DNA from: Daejeonella sp.
GTDB lineage: Bacteria > Bacteroidota > Bacteroidia > Sphingobacteriales > Sphingobacteriaceae
DNA: 64,000 nucleotides
NCBI RefSeq assembly: GCF_017495225.1
Contig: NZ_JAFEIG010000020.1
Span: forward strand, 496,001-560,000
Reading direction: 5' to 3'
Notes under the pieces: model-generated
What the model was told of the DNA's origin: nothing
Seen by the model: the letters and a program-made list of their open reading frames with translations, nothing else
Database searches by the model: none
Translations under genes and position numbers: made by a program
Shown: positions 28,582 to 39,025 of the stretch, piece by piece
Layout: each line of letters opens with the position of its first letter
Position numbering within the stretch: position 1 is the stretch's first letter

Positions 28582-31500
28582 TTAGTCTAATGTGATATCT
28601 AAACCTAAACCTCTTAATTCATGAACCAATACGTTGAATGATTCTGGAACTGATGGAGTTGGAAGATTTTCACCTTTTACAATTGCTTCGTAGGTTTTTG
28701 CACGTCCTACAACATCATCCGACTTAACAGTAAGGATTTCCTGAAGGATGTTAGCAGCACCGAATGCCTCTAGAGCCCAAACCTCCATCTCACCAAAACG
28801 CTGACCACCAAACTGAGCTTTACCACCCAATGGTTGTTGTGTAATCAATGAATATGGACCGATTGAACGTGCGTGCATCTTATCATCAACCATGTGACCT
28901 AATTTCAACATGTAGATAATACCTACTGTTGTTTGTTGGTCAAAACGATCTCCAGTTAAACCATTGTATAAATATGTTCTTCCTGATTTAGGGATACCTG
29001 CTTTTTCAACCCATTCTTCAACTTCATCATGAGATGCACCATCGAAAATTGGAGTCGCGAACTTCATTCCAAGTTCTTTACCAGCCCATCCTAAAACAGT
29101 CTCATAAATTTGTCCAAGGTTCATACGTGAAGGTACACCAAGTGGGTTAAGAACGATATCTACTGGAGTTCCATCTTCAAGGAATGGCATGTCTTCATCG
29201 CGAACGATTCTAGCCACAATACCCTTGTTTCCGTGACGTCCAGCCATCTTATCTCCAACTTTCAGTTTACGCTTTTTAGCTACATAAACTTTAGCCATTT
29301 GAACAATTCCTGATGGAAGCTCATCTCCTACACTAATTGCGAACTTATCGCGCTTATATGCTCCAAGCTCTTCATTCAACTTGATGTTGTAATTGTGAAG
29401 AGTTTGTTTGATTAACTCATTTTTATCCTCGTCTGTTGTCCACTTGGTAGGGTTAACATTAGCATATTCAAGCTCAGTTAAAATCTTTTGGGTGAATTTA
29501 ACACCTTTAGCAACTAAAAGCTCTTTATAAACATTGTAAACTCCTTGTGATGTTTTACCATTCACAATGGTGAACAATTTCTCAATTAAGGTATCTTTCA
29601 ATTCCTTAACTGCTTTGTTATGCTTAGCATCTAACTTCTCAATAAGAGCTTTCTCTTCTTGTTTAGTTGTTTTCTTAGCACGTGAGAATAATTTAGTATC
29701 AATTACTACTCCATGAATTGATGGAGGAGTTTTTAGAGAAGCATCTTTTACATCACCTGCTTTGTCGCCAAAGATTGCACGTAAAAGTTTTTCTTCAGGC
29801 GATGGATCAGACTCACCCTTAGGAGTGATTTTACCGATCAAAATATCACCTTCTTTAATCTCGGCTCCAACACGGATAATTCCGTTTTCGTCAAGATCTT
29901 TAGTTGCTTCTTCAGAAACGTTAGGAATATCTGGTGTCAATTCTTCCTCACCACGTTTTGTATCACGAACTTCTAATTCAAATTCTTCAATATGTAAAGA
30001 AGTGAAAATATCCTGTGAAACAACACGCTCAGAGATTACAATCGCATCCTCAAAGTTAAATCCTTGCCAAGGCATGAATGCAACTTTCAGGTTTCTACCT
30101 AAAGCTAATTCACCATCCTGTGTAGCATAACCTTCACAAAGAACTTGTCCTTTTTCAACTTTTTGGCCTTTCTTAACGATAGGTTTAAGGTTGATACAAG
30201 TACTCTGGTTAGTTTTCTTAAACTTAATTAAGCGATATGATTTTACTTCTCCCTCAAAAGATACAAGAACATCATCCTCATTTCTTTCGTAACGGATACG
30301 AATTTCATTAGCATCAACGTATTCAACAACACCTTTTCCTTCAGCATTGATTAGAGTACGTGAATCACGTGCCACACGACCTTCAAGTCCGGTTCCAACT
30401 ATTGGCGCCTCAGGGCGTAACAATGGAACAGCTTGACGTTGCATGTTTGATCCCATCAAAGCACGGTTAGCATCATCATGCTCCAAGAAAGGAATCAATG
30501 ACGCTGCAATAGAGGTGATTTGATTAGGAGCGATATCCATTAAATCTAATTTCTTAGGCTCAATAATTGGAAAATCACCCTCATAACGTGCTTTTACACT
30601 TGGGGTTTCAAAATTACCTTTATCATCGTAAACCGCATTAGCCTGACCAATAGTTTTACCTTCTTCATCTTCGGCAGAAAGATAAATTACAGGTTCTTCA
30701 ACTACTACACGACCATTTTCAACCTTACGATAAGGAGTTTCAATAAATCCAAGATTATTAATCTTAGCGTGAACACAAAGAGAAGAAATCAAACCAATGT
30801 TTGGTCCCTCTGGTGTTTCAATAGTACATAAACGACCGTAGTGAGTATAGTGAACGTCACGAACCTCAAAACCTGCACGCTCACGTGAAAGTCCGCCAGG
30901 GCCTAATGCCGAAAGACGACGCTTGTGCGTAATCTCTGCAAGAGGATTGGTTTGATCCATGAACTGTGATAACTGATTTGTTCCGAAGAAAGAGTTAATC
31001 ACAGAAGAAAGTGTACGTGCATTAATAAGGTCAGTTGGTGTAAATACCTCGTTATCACGAATATTCATTCTTTCACGAATGGTACGAGCCATACGTGCAA
31101 GACCCACACCAAACTGAGCATATAATTGCTCACCAACGGTACGAACGCGACGGTTTGATAAGTGATCAATATCATCCACCTCTGCTTTAGAGTTGATTAA
31201 TTTAATCAAATATTTAACTATGGCGATAATATCTTGCTTTGTTAAGACTTTTGTCTCAACAGGCGTAGTTAATTTAAGCTTACGATTAATTCTGTAGCGA
31301 CCTACATCACCAAGATCATATCTTTTATCAGAGAAGAATAAACGATCAATGATACCACGAGCTGTTTCTTCATCAGGTGGTTCAGCGTTACGTAATTGAC
31401 GATAGATATGCTCTACCGCTTCCTTCTCAGAGTTAGAAGTATCTTTTTGTAAGGTATTATATATAATGGTATAATCACCGCTGTTTACAGCATCCTCTTT

Positions 31501-32391
31501 AGTAAGGATAATTGTCTTTACACCAGCTTCGATGATCATATCGATATGTTCGTCTTCTAAAACGGTTTCACGCTCCATGATGATCTCATTACGATCAATT
31601 GAAACAACTTCACCAGTATCCTCATCAACAAAATCTTCGACCCATTTCTTGAGCACTCTAGCTGCAAGTTTACGGCCTACGGCTTTTTTCAAGCCTGATT
31701 TGCTAACTTTAACTTCATCCGCTAATTCGAATAGTTCAAGGATGTCTTTATCAGAATCATAACCAATTGCACGTAATAATGTGGTAACTGGAAACTTCTT
31801 CTTACGATCGATATATGCATACATGACGTTATTTACGTCGGTTGCAAATTCAATCCAAGATCCTTTAAAAGGAATTACACGGGCTGAATACAATTTAGTT
31901 CCATTTGTATGACGGCTCTGACCGAAGAATACTCCTGGTGAACGGTGTAATTGAGAAACGATTACACGCTCAGCACCATTTATAACAAAAGTTCCTTTAG
32001 GAGTCATATAAGGGATTGTACCCAAATAAACATCCTGAACTATTGTTTCAAAATCTTCGTGTTCTGCATCATTACAAGATAAGCGAAGCTTTGCTTTTAA
32101 TGGAACACTGTAAGTTAATCCACGCTCTATACATTCATGTATATCATAACGTGGGGGATCAATGAAATAATCAAGAAATTCTAATACGAAAATGTTTCTT
32201 GAGTCAGAGATCGGAAAGTTTTCAGAGAAAACTTTAAACAAACCTTCTTGATGACGGTTGTCGGAAGTAGTTTCAAGCTGAAAAAATTCCCTGAAAGATT
32301 GCAGTTGAACATCCAGGAAATCAGGATAATCCATCACATGCTTACTGGTAGCAAAATTTACTCTTTCGGTGTGCTTAATTTTGTTTGCCAA
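28582..32391 (-). CDS. rpoB: RNA polymerase beta subunit
   Basis: The 1269-residue second largest subunit of RNA polymerase, which binds template, nascent RNA and rifampicin. The rifampicin-pocket region reads [20 protein letters not shown] followed by [13 protein letters not shown] near 485-505, with no obvious resistance-type change in the visible positions. [18 protein letters not shown] near the C-terminus is the universal beta-subunit end. It lies between rplL and rpoC with a hairpin in front of it. Confidence 0.97.
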   Translation of the reverse strand: MANKIKHTERVNFATSKHVMDYPDFLDVQLQSFREFFQLETTSDNRHQEGLFKVFSENFPISDSRNIFVLEFLDYFIDPPRYDIHECIERGLTYSVPLKAKLRLSCNDAEHEDFETIVQDVYLGTIPYMTPKGTFVINGAERVIVSQLHRSPGVFFGQSRHTNGTKLYSARVIPFKGSWIEFATDVNNVMYAYIDRKKKFPVTTLLRAIGYDSDKDILELFELADEVKVSKSGLKKAVGRKLAARVLKKWVEDFVDEDTGEVVSIDRNEIIMERETVLEDEHIDMIIEAGVKTIILTKEDAVNSGDYTIIYNTLQKDTSNSEKEAVEHIYRQLRNAEPPDEETARGIIDRLFFSDKRYDLGDVGRYRINRKLKLTTPVETKVLTKQDIIAIVKYLIKLINSKAEVDDIDHLSNRRVRTVGEQLYAQFGVGLARMARTIRERMNIRDNEVFTPTDLINARTLSSVINSFFGTNQLSQFMDQTNPLAEITHKRRLSALGPGGLSRERAGFEVRDVHYTHYGRLCTIETPEGPNIGLISSLCVHAKINNLGFIETPYRKVENGRVVVEEPVIYLSAEDEEGKTIGQANAVYDDKGNFETPSVKARYEGDFPIIEPKKLDLMDIAPNQITSIAASLIPFLEHDDANRALMGSNMQRQAVPLLRPEAPIVGTGLEGRVARDSRTLINAEGKGVVEYVDANEIRIRYERNEDDVLVSFEGEVKSYRLIKFKKTNQSTCINLKPIVKKGQKVEKGQVLCEGYATQDGELALGRNLKVAFMPWQGFNFEDAIVISERVVSQDIFTSLHIEEFELEVRDTKRGEEELTPDIPNVSEEATKDLDENGIIRVGAEIKEGDILIGKITPKGESDPSPEEKLLRAIFGDKAGDVKDASLKTPPSIHGVVIDTKLFSRAKKTTKQEEKALIEKLDAKHNKAVKELKDTLIEKLFTIVNGKTSQGVYNVYKELLVAKGVKFTQKILTELEYANVNPTKWTTDEDKNELIKQTLHNYNIKLNEELGAYKRDKFAISVGDELPSGIVQMAKVYVAKKRKLKVGDKMAGRHGNKGIVARIVRDEDMPFLEDGTPVDIVLNPLGVPSRMNLGQIYETVLGWAGKELGMKFATPIFDGASHDEVEEWVEKAGIPKSGRTYLYNGLTGDRFDQQTTVGIIYMLKLGHMVDDKMHARSIGPYSLITQQPLGGKAQFGGQRFGEMEVWALEAFGAANILQEILTVKSDDVVGRAKTYEAIVKGENLPTPSVPESFNVLVHELRGLGLDITLD

Positions 32392-32490
32392 GGGATTGAG
32401 AATTTAGTTTAGTAAATAAACTTCGACCTTTTACGCCAAAAATACGGCAATGTAGGTCATACATTTAAATGGGTATTATACAAATGGAAA

Positions 32491-32516
32491 TAGACCCCGA
32501 CGAAAATCGGGGTCTA
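32491..32516 (-). terminator. Attenuator-like hairpin between rplL and rpoB
   Basis: A perfect 10-base stem TAGACCCCGA (32491-32500) / TCGGGGTCTA (32507-32516) with a six-base loop lies 24 bases after the rplL stop and about 100 bases before rpoB. On the minus strand it is followed by TTTCCATTT, a weak U tract, so partial termination is likely rather than complete. Confidence 0.75.
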
Positions 32517-32539
32517 AACCATAATTTATGAGTTAAGAA

Positions 32540-32920
32540 TTACTTAATCTCAACAGTAGCTCCAGCTTCTTCTAACTGCTTTTTCAAAGCTTCTGCTTCA
32601 GCTTTATCAACACCAGTCTTAACTTCTTTTGGTGCTCCGTCAACTAAATCTTTAGCTTCTTTCAAACCTAGGCCAGTAAGATCTTTTACAAGCTTAACAA
32701 CACCTAATTTAGAACCACCAGCATCTTTCAAGATTACATCGAAAGATGTTTGCTCAGCTGCTGCTGCTGGTGCATCACCACCACCACCTACTGCTGCTAC
32801 AGCTACTGCTGCTGCTGCAGGCTCAATACCATACTCATCTTTAAGAATTTGAGCTAATTCGTTAACTTCTTTTACTGTTAAGTTTACTAATTGCTCAGCA
32901 AACGATTTTAAATCTGCCAT
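32540..32920 (-). CDS. rplL: Ribosomal protein L7/L12
   Basis: A 126-residue acidic stalk protein, present in several copies per ribosome and recruiting translation GTPases. The N-terminal dimerisation region ([22 protein letters not shown]), the Ala/Gly hinge ([15 protein letters not shown]) and the C-terminal domain with the factor-binding [20 protein letters not shown] helices are all normal. It is followed by the hairpin that probably lowers transcription of rpoB relative to ribosomal genes. Confidence 0.97.
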   Translation of the reverse strand: MADLKSFAEQLVNLTVKEVNELAQILKDEYGIEPAAAAVAVAAVGGGGDAPAAAAEQTSFDVILKDAGGSKLGVVKLVKDLTGLGLKEAKDLVDGAPKEVKTGVDKAEAEALKKQLEEAGATVEIK

Positions 32921-32979
32921 TTTATTTTAATTTTAAAATTTCAATACTTTAATAATTTATTCGAACTTGTAGGTGTTCG

Positions 32980-33498
32980 TTAACCTCTTTCTTGTAATGT
33001 TTTAACAATTCCTGCCAATTTATTACCACCAGACTGTAAGCCTGAAATAACATTTTTAGCTGGAGATTGTAGCAATGCAATAATATCTGCAACCAATTGC
33101 TCCTTAGATTTAAGGTTAACTAGCGCATCTAATTGATTGTCGCCAATGAATACTGCAGAATCAATATATGCAGCTTTCAGTACAGGCTTATCACCAGATT
33201 TTCTCAATTGCTTGATCAACTTAGCCGGAGCATTAGCTGTCTTACAAAATAAAAGTGATGAAGATCCTTTAAGTACATCAAACATTTCGCTAAAATCACC
33301 TTCAGAGGCTTCCATAGCCTTTCTGATAAGCTTATTTTTAGCAACTTGCATTTTGATACCACTCTCGAAACATTTGCGGCGAATATCATTTACTTTTGCT
33401 ACAGACAGGTTTGCAGTGTCGGTAATATAAAAATTACCATACTCAGCAATCGTCTCTGTTAAAGCAAGAACAACTTCGTGTTTTTCTTCTTTTCTCAT
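32980..33498 (-). CDS. rplJ: Ribosomal protein L10
   Basis: A 172-residue base of the L7/L12 stalk. The N-terminal domain binds 23S rRNA (LALTETIAEYGNFYITDT, and later the basic KVNDIRRKCFESGIKMQVAKNKLI). The C-terminal helical tail anchors the L7/L12 dimers. It starts two bases after rplA stops, so it is co-transcribed. The start codon choice fits family length. Confidence 0.95.
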   Translation of the reverse strand: MRKEEKHEVVLALTETIAEYGNFYITDTANLSVAKVNDIRRKCFESGIKMQVAKNKLIRKAMEASEGDFSEMFDVLKGSSSLLFCKTANAPAKLIKQLRKSGDKPVLKAAYIDSAVFIGDNQLDALVNLKSKEQLVADIIALLQSPAKNVISGLQSGGNKLAGIVKTLQERG

Positions 33499-33500
33499 GA

Positions 33501-34199
33501 TTAGATTCCCGCTACTGATTTAGTTTCAATTTCGATTCCCGGACTCATTGTTGAAGAGATATGAATACTCTTGAAATAAGTTCCCTTTGCTGCTGATGGT
33601 TTTAATTTTGATATGGTTTGAAGTACTTCAAGCGCATTCTCATAAATTTTCTCAGCATCAAATGATACCTTTCCGATCGAAGTATGGATGATTCCTGTTT
33701 TGTCAACTTTGAAATCAATCTTACCACCTTTAACATCGGTAACTGCTTTACCCACATCTTGGGTAACTGTTCCCGACTTAGGATTAGGCATAAGGTTACG
33801 CGGACCTAAAACTCGGCCGAGTTTACCTACTTTAGCCATAACACTAGGCATGGTAATAATGATATCAACGTCAGTCCATCCACCCTCTATTTTGGCAATA
33901 TATTCATCTAAACCAACAAAATCTGCTCCAGCTGCTTTAGCCTCTGCTTCCTTATCAGGAGTACAAAGTACTAAAACGCGGACAGTTTTACCGGTTCCAT
34001 GAGGTAGTGTAGCAATACCCCTAACCATTTGATTCGCTTTACGTGGATCTACGCCTAAACGTATATCCAAATCAACCGATGCATCAAATTTGGTAGTGGT
34101 AATATCCTTTACTAAAGCCGAAGCTTGAGTTAAAGTATATGCTTTACCATCCTCAATTTTTGAATGTGCCAATTTTTGATTTTTTGTTAATCTAGCCAC
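33501..34199 (-). CDS. rplA: Ribosomal protein L1
   Basis: A 232-residue protein of the large subunit L1 stalk, which moves deacylated tRNA out of the E site. The signature [16 protein letters not shown] near 130-145 and [11 protein letters not shown] near 70 are typical of L1. It is followed almost immediately by rplJ. In other bacteria L1 represses its own rplK-rplA mRNA; no mimic of its binding site was looked for in detail. Confidence 0.97.
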   Translation of the reverse strand: MARLTKNQKLAHSKIEDGKAYTLTQASALVKDITTTKFDASVDLDIRLGVDPRKANQMVRGIATLPHGTGKTVRVLVLCTPDKEAEAKAAGADFVGLDEYIAKIEGGWTDVDIIITMPSVMAKVGKLGRVLGPRNLMPNPKSGTVTQDVGKAVTDVKGGKIDFKVDKTGIIHTSIGKVSFDAEKIYENALEVLQTISKLKPSAAKGTYFKSIHISSTMSPGIEIETKSVAGI

Positions 34200-34221
34200 T
34201 TCTTAAACTGATTTTGTATAA

Positions 34222-34665
34222 TTAATTGTTCCAGGGTGCATCACCGCTAACGGTAATTCCCATACTGCGTGCTGTTCCTGCAACCATTTTCATGGCTGAC
34301 TCGACAGTAAATGCATTCAAGTCGGTCATTTTATCTTTGGCAATGCTCTCAACCTGATCCCAGCTAACGCTAGAAACCTTTTTACGGTTAGGCTCGGCAG
34401 AACCACTCTTTAAACCTGTTGCATCCAATAATTGGATAGCTACTGGTGGAGTTTTAATGATAAAATCAAATGACTTGTCTACATAGACAGTGATTACAAC
34501 CGGTAAAACTTTACCAGGCTTATCTTGGGTACGTGCATTGAATTGCTTGCAAAACTCCATGATATTCACACCTTTTGCTCCCAATGCGGGACCAACTGGT
34601 GGAGATGGATTAGCAGCGCCGCCCTTGATCTGTAACTTTATTAAAGCACCGACTTCTTTTGCCAT
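34222..34665 (-). CDS. rplK: Ribosomal protein L11
   Basis: A 147-residue GTPase-centre protein. [20 protein letters not shown] is the proline-rich N-terminal start, and the C-terminal RNA-binding half ends in [12 protein letters not shown]. It binds the 23S rRNA GTPase-associated region and is the usual partner of RelA. Its leader lies in a 162-base gap after nusG that contains an unusual heptamer repeat. It is followed by rplA 22 bases on. Confidence 0.97.
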   Translation of the reverse strand: MAKEVGALIKLQIKGGAANPSPPVGPALGAKGVNIMEFCKQFNARTQDKPGKVLPVVITVYVDKSFDFIIKTPPVAIQLLDATGLKSGSAEPNRKKVSSVSWDQVESIAKDKMTDLNAFTVESAMKMVAGTARSMGITVSGDAPWNN

Positions 34666-34731
34666 TTTAATTTATTTGTTTTTAACTCAATGTTCGTAGT
34701 GGAAGCTATGTAACATTTAAGATTTTTATTA

Positions 34732-34773
34732 GATGTGAGATATGAGATGTGAGATATGAGATATGAGATTTGA
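34732..34773. repeat. Six tandem copies of a 7-base unit (GATRTGA)
   Basis: GATGTGA, GATATGA, GATGTGA, GATATGA, GATATGA and GATTTGA follow each other without gaps. The spacer also carries two inverted copies of the last unit (GTCTCAAATC at 34798-34807 and 34812-34821), so a hairpin of seven to nine bases can form with the repeat. It sits in the nusG-rplK gap, where a leader mRNA would be transcribed. It is a microsatellite-like repeat, not a CRISPR. Confidence 0.8.
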
Positions 34774-34827
34774 AAAATTTTAATTCGCAAGTCTATCGTC
34801 TCAAATCTAAGGTCTCAAATCACATTT

Positions 34828-35370
34828 TTATTCCTTTTCAACCTGCATATAATTCAACTCAAGTGGTGTTCTTCTACCGAAGATTTTAACCATTACCTTA
34901 AGTTTCTTCTTCTCTTCATTTACCTCTTCAATAACACCGGTAAACCCGCTAAATGGCCCATCCATTACCTTTACATTCTCACCAACATAGTAAGGAACAT
35001 TCATTGATTCACCTTGTTCGGCCATCTCATCAACCTTACCAAGGATACGGTTAACTTCTGCAGCTCTCATTGGAACAGCATTGCCACCCTTATCACCAAG
35101 AAATCCTATTACACTGTTGATACCTTTAATAACATGCTCTAATTCACCATCTAAAGCAGCCTCAATTAGAACATATCCAGGATAAAAATTGCGTTCTTTA
35201 GCAATTTTCTTTCCTTCTTTCATCTGGTAGTACTTTTCCATAGGAATCAATACTTGAGGTAATAGATGTGAAATACCTAAACGGTTCACTTCAGCCTCTA
35301 AATACTGCTTGACCTTCTTTTCCTTGCCACTAACAGCACGTACTACATACCACTTTAATTGATCGCTCAT
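34828..35370 (-). CDS. nusG: Transcription termination/antitermination factor NusG
   Basis: The 180-residue NusG has its NGN domain at the N-terminus ([20 protein letters not shown]) and a KOW domain at the C-terminus ([22 protein letters not shown]). It binds the RNA polymerase clamp and couples it to the ribosome or Rho. It starts nine bases after secE. The gene is immediately upstream of the heptamer repeat and rplK, the usual order. Confidence 0.96.
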   Translation of the reverse strand: MSDQLKWYVVRAVSGKEKKVKQYLEAEVNRLGISHLLPQVLIPMEKYYQMKEGKKIAKERNFYPGYVLIEAALDGELEHVIKGINSVIGFLGDKGGNAVPMRAAEVNRILGKVDEMAEQGESMNVPYYVGENVKVMDGPFSGFTGVIEEVNEEKKKLKVMVKIFGRRTPLELNYMQVEKE

Positions 35371-35379
35371 TTGCTTTAA

Positions 35380-35574
35380 TTATGCAAGAGATTTATAAAA
35401 CATCTTCAACGCATTACCAGCAGTCTCATCCATAGCTAAAATCACTAGTGAAATTATTATCGATGCTATCAATACCAATACAGCTGAATTTTGTAACTCA
35501 ACCCAAGTAGGCCATGTAACCTTCTGGGTCATTTCTGTATATGATTCTTTTAAAAATTCTACTACGTTAGCCAT
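35380..35574 (-). CDS. secE: Preprotein translocase subunit SecE
   Basis: A 64-residue single-span membrane protein. The amphipathic N-terminal helix (VEFLKESYTEMTQKVTWPTW) is followed by the core transmembrane segment (SAVLVLIASIIISLVILAMD). It clamps SecY halves in the Sec channel. The short Bacteroidota form lacks the extra helices of E. coli SecE. It sits between tRNA-Trp and nusG. Confidence 0.94.
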   Translation of the reverse strand: MANVVEFLKESYTEMTQKVTWPTWVELQNSAVLVLIASIIISLVILAMDETAGNALKMFYKSLA

Positions 35575-35591
35575 TTTACATTTAGCGTAAG

Positions 35592-35662
35592 CACGGGAAC
35601 AAGGATTCGAACCCTGATCAAAGGTTTTGGAGACCTCTATTCTACCATTGAACTATTCCCGT
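35592..35662 (-). tRNA. tRNA-Trp (anticodon CCA)
   Basis: The 71-base gene on the minus strand begins ACGGGAA and ends TTCCCGT with discriminator G, giving a 7-bp acceptor stem. The D arm is AATGGTA, the anticodon loop is CTCCAAA (anticodon CCA), and the T arm has GTTCGAAT. No 3' CCA is encoded. It lies between tuf and secE, the usual Bacteroidota position. Confidence 0.93.
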
Positions 35663-35720
35663 TTATTATTTAAAAAGTTTACATTAAGGCATATAAACCA
35701 AGCCCGTGTATTATAAGAAA

Positions 35721-35746
35721 ACATAAGTCCACAAAGGGACTTATGT
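35721..35746 (-). terminator. Hairpin downstream of tuf
   Basis: ACATAAGTCC (35721-35730) and GGACTTATGT (35737-35746) form a perfect 10-bp stem with a six-base loop. On the minus strand it is followed by TTTTCTTAT, a short U tract, so it may terminate or weaken transcription between tuf and tRNA-Trp/secE. Confidence 0.7.
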
Positions 35747-35773
35747 TATCGAATTAACCTTATAAGAAATTGC

Positions 35774-36961
35774 TTATTTTACAATTTCAGTAACCTGTCC
35801 GGCACCTACAGTTCTACCACCCTCACGGATAGCGAAACGAAGTCCTTTTTCCATTGCGATTGCGTTAATCAATTTAACATTGATTGTAACGTTATCACCT
35901 GGCATAACCATTTCTACACCTTCAGCAAGAGTGATCTCACCAGTAACGTCTGTAGTACGGAAATAGAATTGTGGACGATATTTGTTAAAGAATGGAGTAT
36001 GACGTCCACCTTCTGCTTTTGACAATACGTAGATTTCAGCTTTGAAATCAGTGTGAGGAGTTACAGAACCTGGCTTACAGATAACCATACCACGACGGAT
36101 ATCAGTCTTCTCAATACCACGTAATAATAATCCTACGTTATCACCAGCTTCACCTCTATCTAAGATCTTACGGAACATCTCAACACCTGTAACAACAGAT
36201 TTTAAGTTTTCAGCACCCATACCTAAGATATCAACTTGCTCACTTGAGTTAATAACACCTCTTTCAATACGTCCTGTTGCTACAGTACCACGACCAGTGA
36301 TCGAGAATACGTCTTCAACCGGCATAAGGAAAGGAAGTTCAGTTAAACGTGGAGGAATTGGTACGTAGTTATCTACAGCTTCCATTAACTCCATAATTTT
36401 ACCAACCCATTTTGGATCTCCATTTAATCCACCTAATGCAGAACCCTGAATTACAGGAATATCATCACCAGGGAATTCGTAGAAGCTTAATAATTCACGA
36501 ATTTCCATCTCTACTAATTCAAGTAATTCTGGATCGTCAACCATATCAACTTTGTTCATAAAAACAACTAATGAAGGTACACCTACCTGACGTGCAAGAA
36601 GGATGTGTTCACGAGTTTGTGGCATCGGACCATCAGTAGCAGCTACTACGATGATAGCACCATCCATTTGAGCAGCACCAGTAACCATGTTCTTCACATA
36701 ATCCGCGTGACCTGGACAGTCAACGTGAGCATAGTGACGGTTAGCCGTTGAATACTCCACGTGTGCAGTATTAATGGTGATACCTCTTTCTTTTTCTTCT
36801 GGAGCTGAGTCAATTGAATCAAATGAACGTGCTTCAGAAAGGCCTGCATCAGATAACACCTTAGTGATAGCTGCTGTAAGTGTAGTTTTACCGTGGTCAA
36901 CGTGACCTATAGTACCGATATTTAAATGCGGTTTACTGCGGTCAAATTTTTCTTTTGCCAT
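35774..36961 (-). CDS. tuf: Translation elongation factor Tu
   Basis: A 395-residue GTPase that delivers aminoacyl-tRNA to the ribosomal A site. The G motifs are complete: GHVDHGKTT (G1), GITINTAH (G2), DCPGHADY (G3), NKVDMVD (G4) and the SAL motif (G5). The C-terminal [21 protein letters not shown] end is normal. It is the last gene of the tRNA cluster transcript, just after tRNA-Thr(GGT), as in E. coli tufB. Confidence 0.97.
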   Translation of the reverse strand: MAKEKFDRSKPHLNIGTIGHVDHGKTTLTAAITKVLSDAGLSEARSFDSIDSAPEEKERGITINTAHVEYSTANRHYAHVDCPGHADYVKNMVTGAAQMDGAIIVVAATDGPMPQTREHILLARQVGVPSLVVFMNKVDMVDDPELLELVEMEIRELLSFYEFPGDDIPVIQGSALGGLNGDPKWVGKIMELMEAVDNYVPIPPRLTELPFLMPVEDVFSITGRGTVATGRIERGVINSSEQVDILGMGAENLKSVVTGVEMFRKILDRGEAGDNVGLLLRGIEKTDIRRGMVICKPGSVTPHTDFKAEIYVLSKAEGGRHTPFFNKYRPQFYFRTTDVTGEITLAEGVEMVMPGDNVTINVKLINAIAMEKGLRFAIREGGRTVGAGQVTEIVK

Positions 36962-37022
36962 TTTGTTTTATACTAATTGTTAGGTTAATTTTATTATTGT
37001 TTTATTTTTAAATACAATGCTG

Positions 37023-37094
<72 letters not shown>

Positions 37095-37156
37095 TTTTTA
37101 ATTAGCTCAATTTTTTTATGCTCAATGATAAATGTTTCAAATAGCATCCAAAAATG

Positions 37157-37229
37157 AGCGGAAGACGAGGTTCGAACTCGCGACCTATAGCTTGGAAGGC
37201 TATCGCTCTACCAACTGAGCTACTTCCGC
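37157..37229 (-). tRNA. tRNA-Gly (anticodon TCC)
   Basis: A 73-base gene with acceptor GCGGAAG/CTTCCGC, D arm AGTTGGTAGA, anticodon arm ATAGC-CTTCCAA-GCTAT (TCC) and T arm GTTCGAAC. Discriminator T; no CCA encoded. Confidence 0.95.
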
Positions 37230-37273
37230 TTATTATAAACATACCAGCTAATTGCTAATAAGCAAATTAGGTG

Positions 37274-37354
37274 TGGGGGGGGAAGGATTCGAACCTTCGA
37301 AACCGAAGTAACGGATTTACAGTCCGTCCCATTTGACCGCTCTGGAACCCCCCC
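37274..37354 (-). tRNA. tRNA-Tyr (anticodon GTA)
   Basis: An 81-base class II tRNA with a long variable arm. The acceptor is a striking run of seven G-C pairs (GGGGGGG/CCCCCCC), and the anticodon loop is CTGTAAA (GTA). T arm GTTCGAAT, discriminator A, no CCA. Confidence 0.95.
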
Positions 37355-37364
37355 AACATTATAG

Positions 37365-37437
<73 letters not shown>

Positions 37438-37530
37438 ATAATGTTATTAAACCTATTCTTTATAATTTAAAAGAACCAATCGTGACAAAAATTTTTATCA
37501 TTTAATGACAAGCCTCTCTGAAACGGAATG

Positions 37531-37560
37531 CAAATCTACGAAAATTTGCAGTAGGACAAA
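37531..37560 (-). promoter_or_regulatory. Promoter of the tRNA-tuf operon
   Basis: On the minus strand TAGATTTG (37538-37531) is an exact -7 element, and TTTTG (37560-37556) lies 17 bases further upstream as -33. Transcription should start about 90 bases before tRNA-Thr(TGT). Confidence 0.65.
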
Positions 37561-37569
37561 ATTTTTTGC

Positions 37570-37600
37570 AAAAAAAAATCGGCAGTATTTAAAACTGCCG
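37570..37600 (-). terminator. Terminator downstream of hpf
   Basis: CGGCAGT (37580-37586) pairs with ACTGCCG (37594-37600) across a seven-base loop. On the minus strand it is followed by a run of T. It separates hpf from the tRNA-tuf promoter. Confidence 0.88.
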
Positions 37601-37641
37601 AAAAAGTACCTTATTATTAGGTATTTATGAATAAAAAAAAA

Positions 37642-37983
37642 TTAAAAATTTTCATCCGACAAACTCAATGCCTTCAAATTATTGACATGAGAACGAACTT
37701 TTTCCTTATGTTTCTCTAATTGTCGCCTTAAAGATTCTACCGCTTTATCCGTTGCTTCCTCAAAAGTTTTACATTGCTCTTTCGCAAAAAGATCATTTCC
37801 AGGTATAGATAATTTAATCTCAGAAATCTTATTGGCCTCATCCTCCGTCTTCTCTAGCCTCAAATAAACATCCCCACTTATAATCTGATCAAAAAACTGA
37901 TCTAGCTTATCTGCCTTCTTCTGAATAAAATCCAACAACTTAACGTCAGCTGTAAAATGGATCGATTGTACTCTGATTTTCAT
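37642..37983 (-). CDS. hpf: Ribosome hibernation promoting factor, HPF/RaiA family
   Basis: A 113-residue protein (MKIRVQSIHFTADVKLLDFIQKK) with the beta-alpha-beta-beta-beta-alpha layout of RaiA/HPF. It should bind the 30S decoding site of idle ribosomes in stationary phase and block translation. Length matches the short form (no C-terminal dimerisation domain). A strong AAGGAGG Shine-Dalgarno precedes the ATG, which is rare in this window. It lies between xerC and the tRNA cluster. Confidence 0.9.
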   Translation of the reverse strand: MKIRVQSIHFTADVKLLDFIQKKADKLDQFFDQIISGDVYLRLEKTEDEANKISEIKLSIPGNDLFAKEQCKTFEEATDKAVESLRRQLEKHKEKVRSHVNNLKALSLSDENF

Positions 37984-37987
37984 TTTG

Positions 37988-37995
37988 CCTCCTTT
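37988..37995 (-). promoter_or_regulatory. Strong Shine-Dalgarno before hpf
   Basis: On the minus strand the start is preceded by AAAGGAGGCAAAATG. Most genes here have no recognisable Shine-Dalgarno, as is usual in Bacteroidota, so this one stands out. Confidence 0.7.
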
Positions 37996-38075
37996 TTAAT
38001 TTAAGATTAACACAATTTAATGAATATAAAGCGCTTTTCAGTATTAAAATTGTAATATTTATAATAATCTGCTTA

Positions 38076-38957
38076 TTAGGCTTTTGGATGTGCTTGCTTA
38101 TAAATCGACTTTAATTTTTCAACTGAATTGTGGGTGTAAACTTGAGTTGCCGCCAGACTTGAATGACCTAATAACTCTTTTATCGCATTTAAATCTGCTC
38201 CCCTATTTAATAAAGTTGTGGCAAAACTATGTCTTAATATATGCGGACTTTTCTTATCCTGGGTAGAGATAAATGATAAAATTGAATTAACAACACGATA
38301 AATGAATTTCGGATATACCGCCTTTCCATCATTGGTAACAATCAAACTTGAAGATTTAATATTAAAATCTTGATTGTTTTTTAAAACTTGATAATCTGCT
38401 ATTAAACTGGCCAAAACCTTGCTTATGGGAATAATTCTTTCCTTATTTCTTTTCCCTAAAACCTTGATTTGGTTTTCATAAATATTAACATCTTCATTAG
38501 ATAAGCTCACTAATTCCGACAAACGCATGCCTGTTCCATATAAAAGCTCTAATATCAAGCGATTACGATAACCTTCAAAATCATCACTAAACACATTATC
38601 AGCATCTAATAAGGAATCCATTTTTTGCTCGGTTATAACAACAGGTAACCTTTTGGGGATTTTAGGGGCTTTAACGTGTAGCATCGGACTGCTGTTTATT
38701 AGTCCCTCACGTTGTAAAAATTTATAAAAAGATCTTAGGCTAGATATCTTACGATTGATAGATTTCGGCTCAATTCCATTATCCATCAAGCTAACAATCC
38801 ATGTTCGAACCTGTTGATGCGAAATCGAAAGTAAGTCGGGTTCAATCGAATTTATAAACTCAGAAAATTGATAAAGATCTTTTTTATAGGCAATTACGGT
38901 ATTTGGAGAAAACCGTTTTTCGAATTGCAAGTACCGTATAAATCGCTCAATAAACAT
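38076..38957 (-). CDS. xerC: Tyrosine recombinase XerC/XerD
   Basis: The 293-residue protein resolves chromosome dimers at dif. The N-terminal SAM-like domain begins FIRYLQFEKRFSPNTVIAYK. The catalytic residues are all present: Arg145 (TGMRLSEL), Lys169, His239-x-x-Arg242 (HILRHSFATTLL), His265 (GHSSLAATQVYTH) and Tyr274. The in-frame TTG one codon before the ATG is ignored. Its place between rpsU and hpf in this core block supports a chromosomal Xer rather than a mobile integrase. C versus D cannot be told from sequence alone. Confidence 0.92.
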   Translation of the reverse strand: MFIERFIRYLQFEKRFSPNTVIAYKKDLYQFSEFINSIEPDLLSISHQQVRTWIVSLMDNGIEPKSINRKISSLRSFYKFLQREGLINSSPMLHVKAPKIPKRLPVVITEQKMDSLLDADNVFSDDFEGYRNRLILELLYGTGMRLSELVSLSNEDVNIYENQIKVLGKRNKERIIPISKVLASLIADYQVLKNNQDFNIKSSSLIVTNDGKAVYPKFIYRVVNSILSFISTQDKKSPHILRHSFATTLLNRGADLNAIKELLGHSSLAATQVYTHNSVEKLKSIYKQAHPKA

Positions 38958-39025
38958 CAAAAACTATTTGCATATCCAATGTTTGAATATACAAATAGTT
39001 TCCGAATTTATATGCTAAAGAGAAA

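Noticed and set aside
34732..34773. CRISPR array in the nusG-rplK gap
   Set aside because: The units are 7 bases, contiguous and without spacers; no cas genes are near.
38076..38957. Integrase of a mobile element
   Set aside because: It sits between rpsU and hpf in the conserved core block, with no attachment-site repeat or cargo, so XerC/D is the better reading.
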